Origin: JANPLN01 sp043757265
GTDB lineage: Bacteria; Bdellovibrionota; Bdellovibrionia; Bdellovibrionales; JAGQZY01
DNA: 64,000 nt
Reading direction: 5' to 3'
Assembly: GCA_043757265.1 (NCBI GenBank)
Contig: JAYUQP010000040.1
Span: 163,501 to 227,500 of the forward strand
Shown: positions 33,483 to 41,956 of the stretch, one piece after another
How positions within the stretch are numbered: the stretch's first letter is position 1
Layout of the letters: each line of letters begins with the position of its first letter
Notes under the pieces: generated by a model
Database searches by the model: none
What the model was told of the DNA's origin: nothing
What the model saw: the letters and a program-made list of their open reading frames with translations, nothing else
Position numbers and translations under genes: made by a program

Positions 33483-34124
33483 ATGAACACAGATAAAAAA
33501 GAATTGAAAAATTCGGTGTTTGGAATCTTTCAAACCCAAATCGCTCTTGAATATTGCATTACGAAGCTGAAAGAACGAGGTTTTTTTGGTACAGACATTT
33601 CGGTGTTAATGCCGTCGAAGTCTGAGACGCGAACTTTTGCTCACGAAAATTCTACGAAATCGCCTGAGTTTGCAACTGGTGGTGCAGCCGGCGGAGCAGT
33701 GCTCGGCGGAGTATTAGGCTGGCTGGCTGGAATTGGCACGTTGGCGATCCCAGGCGTTGGGCCATTTATTGCTGCAGGGCCAATCGTGGCTGCTCTTTCT
33801 GGAGCAGGTATTGGTGGTGCCATCGGCGGAATTTCTGGGGCCTTAGTTGGACTTGGTGTACCTGAATACGAAGCAAAGCGATACGAAACACTCGTCAATG
33901 CTGGTGGCATGTTACTGTCTGTCCACGTGAGCACATCACCGTTGCAAGAAGGCGCACTTGAAATACTTAAAGAGTGCGGTGCCTCCGACATTTGCGTTAA
34001 AAAAGAAGCCAAAGGTTCGGATGTTTACAAAGACGATACTCCCAAACGCGGCGATGATATCGGCGTGACCAGGGCTCAATCCACATCACCAGAACTGCAC
34101 TACAATACTTCAAGACCTATTTAG
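33483..34124 (+). CDS. General-stress YflT/17M-like protein with glycine-zipper region
   Basis: 213 residues. The N-terminal VFGIFQTQIALEYCITKLKE followed by DISVLMP is the ferredoxin-like fold of YflT-type stress proteins. A central Gly/Ala-rich hydrophobic hairpin follows (GGAAGGAVLGGVLGWLAGIG, GPIVAALSGAGIGGAIGG), then VGLGVPEYEAKRYETLVNAG and GGMLLSVHVS, typical of this family. The Gly-zipper part may insert in a membrane. It has a polar C-terminal tail with Lys/Asp. A good terminator follows at 34158. The role is known only as stress-induced in relatives. Confidence 0.83.
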   Translation: MNTDKKELKNSVFGIFQTQIALEYCITKLKERGFFGTDISVLMPSKSETRTFAHENSTKSPEFATGGAAGGAVLGGVLGWLAGIGTLAIPGVGPFIAAGPIVAALSGAGIGGAIGGISGALVGLGVPEYEAKRYETLVNAGGMLLSVHVSTSPLQEGALEILKECGASDICVKKEAKGSDVYKDDTPKRGDDIGVTRAQSTSPELHYNTSRPI

Positions 34125-34157
34125 TGAATGCGATAGTTTTTGTTGGAAAGTATGTGC

Positions 34158-34189
34158 AAGTCGAAGGCTTTACGCCTTCGACTTTTTTT
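34158..34189 (+). terminator. Terminator of the YflT-like gene
   Basis: A perfect 11-bp stem (AAGTCGAAGGC and GCCTTCGACTT), loop TTTAC, and a run of seven T. Confidence 0.9.
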
Positions 34190-34296
34190 GCGTTCAAAAA
34201 ATGGACTTGTAGCATGGGGGAGTGATTTAATTGGACGAGTTTGACTCCTGTGCTGGCTTAATTTAGACCTGAAAATAATTGAACAATTGGAAGGTG

Positions 34297-34312
34297 TGGC
34301 ATTCCACTTGCT
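34297..34312 (+). promoter_or_regulatory. Sigma-54 promoter of the MCE/Pqi operon
   Basis: TGGCATTCCACTTGCT matches TGGCA(C/T)-N5-TTGC(A/T) with correct spacing. Transcription should start near 34323, about 50 bases before the first gene of the operon. Confidence 0.75.
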
Positions 34313-34372
34313 ATATGTAGTTGTGTTTATTCAATGATGACGACATATTGGTCCGTCAACGAAGGGGTCTAA

Positions 34373-34849
34373 ATGATTTTAAAGCAAGTTTTGACGTTTC
34401 TCGCAACGTACTTACTGCGTGAACGATTTTCTCCAGCCCGTACAAACTGGATTGGTGATTCGACAAAGGCCATCGGGTACACCGCTCTAACTACGATGGT
34501 CCTAGTAAAGTTAAATGCTCTTTTAAAGAAGAGTGTCATCGTGATTCCGCTGACAGTCCTTGGAACAGTGTTAGTTATAGTTAGCTACATGGACCTTATG
34601 AATATTGTTGATAACGGTGTTGAAAAGTTAGAGCCTTCCTTTTTCATAAATTTGGTCATCGCAGTAGTTTGTTTTGCAGTATCTGTCTATGTTTTGCACT
34701 ACGTAAAAGATAAACATCAGGAAACATCTGAGACAGAACTGACGGACAGTGACACCGATCCTATACAGAGCGCGAAATTCCATGTTCAGGAAAACTTGGA
34801 AGCTTTTAAGCGCGGCTTTTCACAAGGTTACGAAAAGTCCAATGATTAA
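34373..34849 (+). CDS. Integral membrane protein, first gene of the MCE/Pqi operon
   Basis: 158 residues with two to three membrane segments (SVIVIPLTVLGTVLVIVSYM, FFINLVIAVVCFAVSVYVLHYV and a weaker one near 40-55). The cytoplasmic C-terminal tail is acidic (ETSETELTDSDTD) and ends in an amphipathic helix (VQENLEAFKRGFSQGYEK). I do not recognise the family. It overlaps the pqiB-like gene by eight bases and is expressed from the sigma-54 promoter 61-76 bases upstream, so it is likely an accessory subunit of the lipid-transport system encoded downstream. Confidence 0.75.
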   Translation: MILKQVLTFLATYLLRERFSPARTNWIGDSTKAIGYTALTTMVLVKLNALLKKSVIVIPLTVLGTVLVIVSYMDLMNIVDNGVEKLEPSFFINLVIAVVCFAVSVYVLHYVKDKHQETSETELTDSDTDPIQSAKFHVQENLEAFKRGFSQGYEKSND

Positions 34850-36143
34850 CCAGCTCAAAAATTTTAAAGTTTGGAAATTGGTCGACTACCTTATTTGGTC
34901 ATTACCGTTGGCCGCGATGACTTTGTCGTTGTATCTTATCATCGACTATTATGCGTCTCGCGATATCGATATTCACATCGTATTTAATGATGCGTCGTCC
35001 ATCGAACCGCTAAAAACTCAGCTAATTTACAAAGGCATTGTGGTTGGTGTTGTAGACGGGGTTCGCCTTGATGCGAAAAGTAATAACGTTGTCGTGCGTG
35101 CCAATTTAGATCACGAAGCCAAGGAACTTGCCGCCGAAGGAACAAGGTTTAAAATCATCCAGCCAAAGGTTGGATTTTCTGGCATCAGCGGCTTAGAGAC
35201 CTTGCTCAAAGGCTCATACATTAGAATCGAAAAAGGAACAGTCGAAGCTAAAAATATTAAAAAAATTAAAAAAACTTTTGTTGGAACGACCACTGACGAT
35301 GAGGATACGCGAGATGCAAAAAGCTTCACTTTGCGCGCGCAAGACGGCAGGGCTTTGAGCGTAGGTATGCCGATAGAATTTAAAGGCGTAAAAATCGGAT
35401 CAGTTGTGGCTGTAGATTTTGAAGGTTTAGGCCGAGAAGGTTTAAACAGCGATCGCGATATCCTCGTTCGAATTGGAATCGAAAACAAATACGCTGAAAT
35501 AATTAACGATAAAAGTCGCTTTTGGAGACGTCCCGCCGTGCAGGTACAGGCGGGCATCAACGGACTCAACTTTGAGGTGTCATCGCTTGAAGCGCTCATG
35601 AAGGGCAGCATTTTAGTAGACGGAAGTGAGGAACGTGTTGAGCCAGCCAAAAGCGGCCAGGAGTTTACACTTTATGATAAGCGACCTGCTAAAAAAGTTT
35701 CCGCAGCAGAGTCGAAACAATTCCAACTCACCACTAACGACGCTGAATCCTTGCAAAAAAATGATCCCATATTTTATCGCGGAGTGAAGACTGGAAAAAT
35801 AAACGGAGTTGAACTTAAAGCCGACGGCAGCGCGGTCGTTCGCGTGGAAATGGATGCAAAATACCAACAACTCGTGAAGGCAAATTCAGTATTTTGGCGA
35901 AAGTCTGCAGTGGACAGCAAATTGGGATGGTCGGGGCTATCATTGCGAGTATCTTCTTTAGAGAGCCTGGTTAAGGGTGGAATCAATTTCGCAACACCCA
36001 CTAAATTTGGCGCCGATGTTAAATCTGGTGTTTCGTTCGCGCTGCGTGACGACGAGCCTGACGGTGATTGGAAAAATTGGAAGCCAAACTTCCCACCCCA
36101 GCAAAAGTCAATTCAAACCAAAATAAGCACCCGCTATGACTGA
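34842..36143 (+). CDS. PqiB-like MCE-domain lipid transport protein
   Basis: 433 residues from ATG 34842. One N-terminal membrane helix (YLIWSLPLAAMTLSLYLIID) followed by three MCE/MlaD-type modules, recognisable by repeated YKGIVVGVVDGVRLD, EFKGVKIGSVVAVDF and YRGVKTGKINGVELK beta-strands and by WRRPAVQ/FWRKSAV segments. MCE proteins such as PqiB form periplasm-spanning tubes carrying lipids between membranes. E. coli PqiB also has three modules but is longer (546 residues) with a needle helix; here the C-terminus is short. Coupled to the genes on both sides by overlaps. Confidence 0.9.
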   Translation: MINQLKNFKVWKLVDYLIWSLPLAAMTLSLYLIIDYYASRDIDIHIVFNDASSIEPLKTQLIYKGIVVGVVDGVRLDAKSNNVVVRANLDHEAKELAAEGTRFKIIQPKVGFSGISGLETLLKGSYIRIEKGTVEAKNIKKIKKTFVGTTTDDEDTRDAKSFTLRAQDGRALSVGMPIEFKGVKIGSVVAVDFEGLGREGLNSDRDILVRIGIENKYAEIINDKSRFWRRPAVQVQAGINGLNFEVSSLEALMKGSILVDGSEERVEPAKSGQEFTLYDKRPAKKVSAAESKQFQLTTNDAESLQKNDPIFYRGVKTGKINGVELKADGSAVVRVEMDAKYQQLVKANSVFWRKSAVDSKLGWSGLSLRVSSLESLVKGGINFATPTKFGADVKSGVSFALRDDEPDGDWKNWKPNFPPQQKSIQTKISTRYD

Positions 36144-36690
36144 TCACTCTCTTTGCAAAAATTGTGGGGTGGCAATGGATGCGGAGCGGACGGGTAGCAA
36201 GACAGGCAATAAGTCGGGCAATAATAAACTACTTGGGCCGCTTGTGCTTACAGCTCTTTTCTTATACATGCCGGCGATGTTACTGCCGTTTATGACTATC
36301 GAGATCAACGGCATTAAAAACACAACGACCATCTATCAAAGCGTGGTTTCGCTTTCTAAACAAGGCTCGTGGTTTATCGCAGTGGTTGTTCTTGTAGCGA
36401 GCATCATTATTCCTGTGGGCAAATTGAGCATCTTGTTTTTTCTTGAGTTCACTAAAGAAATGAAGCTTCAGCCAGGCCTTCGTTTAAAACTTTTAAAATT
36501 TGTCGAAGTTATCGGAAAATGGTCAATGTTAGATGTCTTTTTGCTAGCGCTCATGGTAACCGTTTTGAAACTTAAGCCGTGGATGAATGTGACTGTGGAG
36601 CCTGGAGCTTTATTCTTTGCGTTGGTCGTTATATTTACAATGCTGGCTTCACAAAACTTCGAAAAAAACCATCACGCTTACAAACTTTAA
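36136..36690 (+). CDS. PqiA-family membrane protein (single-module)
   Basis: 184 residues. A short N-terminal zinc-ribbon half (CKNCGVAM) is followed by four membrane helices with PqiA signatures: LFLYMPAMLLPFMTIE, SVVSLSKQGSWFIAVVVLVAS, PVGKLSILFFLEF, VEVIGKWSMLDVFLLALMV. E. coli PqiA has two such modules in about 417 residues, so this is a one-module form that may dimerise. PqiA is thought to supply the inner-membrane part of the PqiB lipid conduit. It overlaps the pqiB-like gene by eight bases and the next gene by one (TAATG). Confidence 0.92.
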   Translation: MTDHSLCKNCGVAMDAERTGSKTGNKSGNNKLLGPLVLTALFLYMPAMLLPFMTIEINGIKNTTTIYQSVVSLSKQGSWFIAVVVLVASIIIPVGKLSILFFLEFTKEMKLQPGLRLKLLKFVEVIGKWSMLDVFLLALMVTVLKLKPWMNVTVEPGALFFALVVIFTMLASQNFEKNHHAYKL

Positions 36691-37457
36691 TGGAAAGCCC
36701 GAAAATGGTCTCCGTTTTAATAAGTATTTATTTAAGTCTCCCTTGCGCGTGGGCTCAGCAGCAGCCAAGCGCGCCGCCGATTTCTGCCTCGGCTCCGTCA
36801 CCAGCGACGACGACGTCGCCTGCCAAAGCAAAAGCTGGGGCAAAGGATTCTAAAGCGTCGGCACCAGCAGCAGGCTCCGCAGCGACTCCAACCACTGGAA
36901 AAACCTGGCAGCCCGTGGTCGAGCAAGCGCATCGCGAAAACCGACTCATCGTATCTGTTGTGGGATCAAAAACACTTTCGGAAAGCGTGGATGGGGGTGG
37001 TTGGACTTTTGATTCGCCTTCGGTCGCTATCGAAATCCAGGCAAGCGAATACGTGGCTGCGCAAGTTTCCCTAACTGTTCTTCAGCAGCAGTATTTACTG
37101 GATAAAGAAGGCGCAAGCGTTTTGTTCGAAAGACGTCGCCTTTTGCTACCGGTCATGGTTTCCTATCGTGCGTTTACTTGGTTTTACATTTCTGCTGGCC
37201 CTTACATCGGTTTCGCATTGAACGAAGCAAAAACGTTTCGAAGAGGTTTGAACCCGGCTTTCAGTCCACCCAAAAGTTCGATGGACGACTTTGTAGAGTT
37301 TGGATTTACTTCAGCACTGCAATTTTTTGTCCCCATCAGTAAACAGATCGAGGGCTCGTTTGGGCTTCATTACTATATTCCTTACGATGAAGCACAACTT
37401 AAAAAATCAAATTCCATATTCTTTACGGCGGGAATCAAATTCGGATTAGGGAAATGA
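36690..37457 (+). CDS. Outer-membrane beta-barrel protein of the MCE/Pqi operon
   Basis: 255 residues from the TAATG-coupled ATG. Signal peptide (VSVLISIYLSLPCAWA), a 50-residue Ala/Pro/Ser-rich linker (SAPPISASAPSPATTTSPAK), then a barrel with alternating aromatic strands (YVAAQVSLTVLQQQY, FTWFYISAGPYIGFAL, EFGFTSALQFFVPI, GSFGLHYYIPYDE) ending FFTAGIKFGLGK. PqiC, the usual outer-membrane lipoprotein partner, is absent, so this protein may take its place as the outer-membrane end of the lipid path. That role is inferred only from operon position. Confidence 0.8.
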   Translation: MESPKMVSVLISIYLSLPCAWAQQQPSAPPISASAPSPATTTSPAKAKAGAKDSKASAPAAGSAATPTTGKTWQPVVEQAHRENRLIVSVVGSKTLSESVDGGGWTFDSPSVAIEIQASEYVAAQVSLTVLQQQYLLDKEGASVLFERRRLLLPVMVSYRAFTWFYISAGPYIGFALNEAKTFRRGLNPAFSPPKSSMDDFVEFGFTSALQFFVPISKQIEGSFGLHYYIPYDEAQLKKSNSIFFTAGIKFGLGK

Positions 37458-38650
37458 AAAAAATAATGAAGAAAAACAGCTTACACTTTTTTGTAATCTT
37501 GGCTTTTTTCGTAAATGTTGGAAACGCTTCAGCCATTGAGGCACCCAGTCAGGTAGTCAATCCGGCCCTTAATCCGGCCGTAAATCCGGCCGGAAATTCG
37601 GCAGTCGTACCTAATCTAAACCTAATTCCAGCGACCATTCAGCCCTCTGAAAAAACAGCCGTTAATACTACCAATCAGACTGCCGAAAAAGCCGCCCAAA
37701 ACACAACCATCATGCAGCCAGTTCTTATGAAAAAACCTGAGGAGAGAAAGCCATTTTTTTCAAGGCTATTGTCGAATCTCGAAGATTCTCGAGAAGGAAT
37801 GTCCACGTTTCTCGTGGATAAATCAAATGAGATCGATTTGCTTTTTGCCAACCCGAACTACTTGGCTACGCGAAATACCACAAACCTTCGGGTCTCCAAC
37901 CTTGCCCGCGTTGCCGAGGAGGAGGGGTTTGCAAACGAATTTGATATCTCCTTCAAGTTGAACCTTCCACGGAGTCAGGACAAGCTGCAATTTCAGTTTG
38001 ATCAGGCAGTGGACGATTTTAAAGCAGGCGATGGATCGCAAAACTTGAACTCGAATCTGAATCAAGCTTCGGAACAAAGACAAAACGGGCGCGGGCGGGC
38101 TGGGATCAACTTTTATCAGAACGCCTTTGATACGGATTTTCGTTTAACTGCAGGGCTTCGAATGAAAAGTCAGCTCGTGCCTTGGACGAATGTGAAAACG
38201 CGAAATTATCTTTTACGTAGTAAAAACGACAAACATCTTATGGAGTTAATTCAGGATTTTTACGGAGAATCATTAGAGGGTTTAGAGCACAAAGGGTACT
38301 TGGCCTACACCTATAAAATCAACGAGCAGTATCTGTTTCGTGTTTCAAACGAAAGTCTTTACCGCGACTTTGACAACAGCTTTAGGATGAATCAGGGGCT
38401 TACGATATTTCATCACGTAGATTATGGGCATTCCTTGGGCTATGGCTTTTCTGTTACTTCGGTAAATCCAGCCGCCCAATCGGTGTATTTTGTAGACTCG
38501 TATGGTGTCAGTGTGTCGTACCGACGTCGTCTTTATAAGCGGCACTATTATCTCACCGTACGTCCCGGCTTAACGAGTCCCAAAGTCAAAGACTGGGAAG
38601 TATCACCGAGCATTCAGGTCGGAATCGATATCTTCTTCGGCACACCTTAG
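37454..38650 (+). CDS. Large outer-membrane protein, last gene of the MCE/Pqi operon
   Basis: 398 residues. Signal peptide (HFFVILAFFVNVGNASA), then Asn/Pro/Ala repeats (NPALNPAVNPAGNSA, encoded by 12-bp DNA repeats at 37560-37610). A region of about 300 residues follows with barrel-like strands (DFRLTAGLRMKSQLV, YLAYTYKINEQYLFRVSNES, SLGYGFSVTSVN, YGVSVSYRRRLYKRHYYLTV) closing with IQVGIDIFFGTP. It overlaps the preceding barrel gene by four bases. Function unknown; by operon position it may act with the MCE tube in moving lipids to or from the outer membrane. Confidence 0.8.
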   Translation: MKKIMKKNSLHFFVILAFFVNVGNASAIEAPSQVVNPALNPAVNPAGNSAVVPNLNLIPATIQPSEKTAVNTTNQTAEKAAQNTTIMQPVLMKKPEERKPFFSRLLSNLEDSREGMSTFLVDKSNEIDLLFANPNYLATRNTTNLRVSNLARVAEEEGFANEFDISFKLNLPRSQDKLQFQFDQAVDDFKAGDGSQNLNSNLNQASEQRQNGRGRAGINFYQNAFDTDFRLTAGLRMKSQLVPWTNVKTRNYLLRSKNDKHLMELIQDFYGESLEGLEHKGYLAYTYKINEQYLFRVSNESLYRDFDNSFRMNQGLTIFHHVDYGHSLGYGFSVTSVNPAAQSVYFVDSYGVSVSYRRRLYKRHYYLTVRPGLTSPKVKDWEVSPSIQVGIDIFFGTP

Positions 38651-38902
38651 AACTTAAGCCAAAACAAATCAGTCGATAATGTGACCAATTATAAGTCCAA
38701 TTCGACTTGTCAGGTAGCCAATCAATATTTGAATCGATTATGTTGTCGAAAATCTTACGAAACCATCCACTGCAAACGTGCAAAATACCAAGAGATAAGA
38801 AATTGAACAATGATGGAGCAAAGGAATGAACACTCTTTTTGATTGGACTTCAGACAGTGTTCGCATTCTAATCTAAAAAACACTCAAACAAAGGCTTTGC
38901 AA

Positions 38903-40180
38903 ATGCGTACTAATAACAACGAAGTTTTTGTCCTCGGCAGTTCACGAATTCCGTTCTTAAAAAGCCAAACGGGCTACAGCGACACAAAACGAAAAGAACT
39001 GATGGTCGCAGCCTTAAACGGACTTGTGCAGCGCTACAAACTCGACGGAGTATTAATCGACGACACAGCGCTGGGCGCGGTGATGAACGGATCTGCCGAT
39101 TTCAATTTGGCCCGTGAAGCGATCCTATCCACAGCTGTTCACCCGAACTCCCCCGGAGTGAACGTGCAGCGAGCGTGCGGAACGGGGCTCGAAGCCAGCT
39201 GGCTCATCGCGATGAAGGCCCACACCGGAGCCATCGATTTAGGTATTGCGGGCGGTGTCGATACAAATAGCGATCTTCCCATCGAAGTTTCGGAGCCCAT
39301 GCAAAAAATACTTCTCGGCGCCAATAAAGCAAAGACATTGGGCGAAAAATTAACAGTTTTCAAAGACCTTCGATTTTCGCATTTAAAACCAAAGGCTCCA
39401 AGCGTAGACGAACCTCGCACACATCTTTCTATGGGTGCGCACTGCGAATTGATGGTAAAGGAATGGAAAATACCACGCCAGGCACAGGACGAACTTGCAC
39501 TGCGCAGTCACCAGCGCACGGCAAGCGCCTATGGTAAAGGCTTTTTTGACGATCTCGTGGTGCCCTTTATGGGACTTAAGCGTGACGGAATTTTGCGAGC
39601 CGATACCACGATCGAAAAACTTGCAAAACTAAAACCAGCTTACGACAAAGTTGCTGGAACCTTAACCGCTGGAAATAGCACAGCCCTCAGCGATGGCGCG
39701 GCAAGCGTTCTTATTGCCAATGCCGCCGGCGCAAGTCGAATCGGTGCAAAACCGCTGGCAAAGTTTATCGATTTTCAAACCGCCGCAGTGGATTTTCCAA
39801 AAGGTGCGGGGCTTTTAATGGCGCCGACTATTGCAGTGGCGCAGCTTTTGACGCGCAATAAACTAAACTTCCAAGATTTTGATTTTTTTGAAATTCACGA
39901 AGCTTTTGCGGGCCAAGTGCTATGCAATCTTAAAGCGTGGGAGTCTGTAGATTACTGCAAAAATGTTTTGGGTCTAAGCACCCCGCTTGGCTCTATTGAT
40001 ATTACTAAATTAAATGTGGTGGGCAGTAGCCTGGCACAGGGTCATCCGTTTGCAGCAACGGGGGCCCGCATTGTAGGCGTGCTTGCAAAGTTATTAAGCC
40101 AAGGTGGTAAAAAGCGCGGCTTGATTTCTATTTGCACTGCGGGCGGAATGGGCGTTGCCGCTATTATGGAATCCGTTTAG
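38903..40180 (+). CDS. Acetyl-CoA C-acyltransferase (thiolase), FadI-like
   Basis: 425 residues from ATG 38903. Thiolase signatures: nucleophilic Cys near 91 in VQRACGTGLEA, GGVDTNSDLPI, NSTALSDGAASVL, catalytic His in FEIHEAFAGQVLCN, GSSLAQGHPFAATGAR and the second Cys in CTAGGMGVAAIM near 411. Thiolases cleave 3-ketoacyl-CoA in beta-oxidation or condense acetyl-CoA; length and the N-terminal FVLGSSRIPFLKSQTGY resemble FadI-type enzymes. No partner fadJ-type gene is in the window. Its last codons form the first unit of the repeat array that follows. Confidence 0.9.
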   Translation: MRTNNNEVFVLGSSRIPFLKSQTGYSDTKRKELMVAALNGLVQRYKLDGVLIDDTALGAVMNGSADFNLAREAILSTAVHPNSPGVNVQRACGTGLEASWLIAMKAHTGAIDLGIAGGVDTNSDLPIEVSEPMQKILLGANKAKTLGEKLTVFKDLRFSHLKPKAPSVDEPRTHLSMGAHCELMVKEWKIPRQAQDELALRSHQRTASAYGKGFFDDLVVPFMGLKRDGILRADTTIEKLAKLKPAYDKVAGTLTAGNSTALSDGAASVLIANAAGASRIGAKPLAKFIDFQTAAVDFPKGAGLLMAPTIAVAQLLTRNKLNFQDFDFFEIHEAFAGQVLCNLKAWESVDYCKNVLGLSTPLGSIDITKLNVVGSSLAQGHPFAATGARIVGVLAKLLSQGGKKRGLISICTAGGMGVAAIMESV

Positions 40181-40320
40181 GGTGGAATCTAATCAATGGA
40201 ATCCGTTTATGAGCAATAAATTTGATAAAGTCCGTTAGGGACGGAACCTATCTAACGAATTCCCGTTAAGGACGGAATCAATCTAATGAAGTCCCGATAA
40301 GGACGGAATCAATCTAATAG
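40169..40320. repeat. Five-unit tandem array, period 30-31 bp
   Basis: Units start at 40169, 40199, 40230, 40260 and 40291. The shared core is TCC(C)GTTAAGGACGGAATC followed by AATCTAATGAA. Units 3-5 are close copies; units 1-2 have diverged. The inner TCCGT/ACGGA can pair across TAGGG in each unit. Unit 1 covers the last codons of the thiolase and unit 5 the end of the convergent O-antigen-ligase-family gene. Confidence 0.8.
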
Positions 40321-41780
40321 TTGCTCTGATCTTCGATTGCAAATTTAGGATCGCGCATGGCCATCATCACTCCCGCAAAGAGCCAAAAAAAACAGCTTTC
40401 AGGATTATAAACTATTCCCTCTGCACCATATGATCCCAATGCAATAGCTGCCAGGGAGCTCAAGATGGCCATCTGTGGGCCAAGAATTTGTGGTCGTACT
40501 TCGGTGCGCCAGACGCGAAACCCGAGGTACAGAATGCAAAGAATCATCGCTGTCACAATCAGCATTCCGGGAATTCCAATTTCTATTACGAGAAGAATAA
40601 AAAGATTGTCCGAAAAAAAATGCCCAGGTGTAAAATGCGGATCGGTTTTTTGTAAATCAGAAAAAGCCCCCGCGGCCGCTCCCACTCTTGAAAACCCTGC
40701 CCCTAAAGGAACTTCGCCCGCGTACCGAATAAACCGATCCAAGTTGCCCCTCCGAGCGGTGCTCATGGAATCAAGATTGAATGTTGTAAGACTCCGCTCA
40801 ATAGACCTAGCGTTGTCCTCGTACGAATCGGTTGAATATCCTAGAATCGAAATCATTGCGTAGGCGATGAGGCACCCAAGTGTTGCGGTACCGGCTAGAT
40901 TCATCAGTCGGCGTGATAATGAGATGGGAAGACGACTCGTGCTGAGTGAAAAAATAAAAAGAACCATCGCGATAACAGCCTTCGCAATAGCCGAGCGAAT
41001 CTGGCACATAAAAAGTGCAACTCCAACCAACGGAATAAGGGCCACTGCTAAAAAGCGCATCCAGTGCGATCGCGTGTAATAAATAAAATAAGCCAGAATA
41101 GGTAAGAGCATATAGATGTAAACCGAAGGGCCGCCGGGCAAGTTTGTAAGACCAAAAGGTCTAAACGAATACTGCCCCATCTTTGCCAGTGGAATTCTGT
41201 AAGCCGGGTGAAGGGACAAAACGCTAGAGGGTCCGCGAAGCCCTTGATAGATGGTAAAAAATGTTTGAATGGCTCCGAGAACTGCAAACAGCACAAATAA
41301 TTTTTTGACGTCCTTCAATGAGTTGGTCAAATAATATCCAAAAAAATAAAGTAAGAACATCGAAATATAAATCTTTGATCCAGCAAGGCTGGGAATAAGC
41401 CCTAATGAATACGGATTAAAAAGTACGATAAATATCCAGAAAAAATGCAGTACAAAGAGCCACGTAAGTGGTGGCGCTTTTTTCTTTTGACCAAAGTTTT
41501 GAAAAAGAACTTTAACTAAGAGTGCGATGACCGTGATGTCGGCGCCCACGTGAATAAACGGGTGAAAATTCGAAATGATTTTTAAAAATCCTTGAAACCA
41601 AATAAAAACAATAACCAAAAAAAGTGAGGCCTCTAAGGGGGCGGCGATAATCCCGGCAAGGGTGATCCCCATGGCGATAAGCGAAAATGCCTTGAAACCT
41701 ATCTGGTCAAAAGTTAGGCCTAAAGCAAAAAAACAGATCATTAATGGTATGATGATAAATGTTTTTGATAAATGCAGCAC
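40314..41780 (-). CDS. O-antigen ligase family membrane protein
   Basis: 488 residues with about twelve membrane helices. It has the large extracytoplasmic loop near 320-400 that typifies the Wzy/WaaL-like O-antigen ligase family (STARRGNLDRFIRYAGEVPLG, FTPGHFFSDNLFILLVIEIG); the His/Asn/Glu-rich segment after it is the usual catalytic loop. Members polymerise or ligate surface polysaccharide at the periplasmic face. No other glycan genes are adjacent, so the substrate is unknown. The start is GTG; a start 15 codons later at MICFFALG is possible. The 3' end is defined by the repeat array. Confidence 0.82.
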   Translation of the reverse strand: MLHLSKTFIIIPLMICFFALGLTFDQIGFKAFSLIAMGITLAGIIAAPLEASLFLVIVFIWFQGFLKIISNFHPFIHVGADITVIALLVKVLFQNFGQKKKAPPLTWLFVLHFFWIFIVLFNPYSLGLIPSLAGSKIYISMFLLYFFGYYLTNSLKDVKKLFVLFAVLGAIQTFFTIYQGLRGPSSVLSLHPAYRIPLAKMGQYSFRPFGLTNLPGGPSVYIYMLLPILAYFIYYTRSHWMRFLAVALIPLVGVALFMCQIRSAIAKAVIAMVLFIFSLSTSRLPISLSRRLMNLAGTATLGCLIAYAMISILGYSTDSYEDNARSIERSLTTFNLDSMSTARRGNLDRFIRYAGEVPLGAGFSRVGAAAGAFSDLQKTDPHFTPGHFFSDNLFILLVIEIGIPGMLIVTAMILCILYLGFRVWRTEVRPQILGPQMAILSSLAAIALGSYGAEGIVYNPESCFFWLFAGVMMAMRDPKFAIEDQSNY

Positions 41781-41956
41781 ACCGTAATGGTAGCACAGCC
41801 CCTAAAACCGCAGAAACAGAAATTATTCACACAGCTTGAGAACTCGACTGTTTGTTTTGGACGTTAATTTGGGCGTCCTGAGTTAATCAGGGGACGACAC
41901 CCCGCTGCCGCAGGATGTGGTTTCCCTAGCACTTGATCTATGTTATCCCCATAACA

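Noticed and set aside
34749..34841. 31-codon N-terminal extension of the pqiB-like gene
   Set aside because: It overlaps the upstream gene fully, adds no signal or homology, and the ATG at 34842 starts just before the membrane helix.
40169..40320. Possible CRISPR array
   Set aside because: Units of 30-31 bp are directly adjacent without unique spacers, overlap two coding ends, and no cas genes are present.
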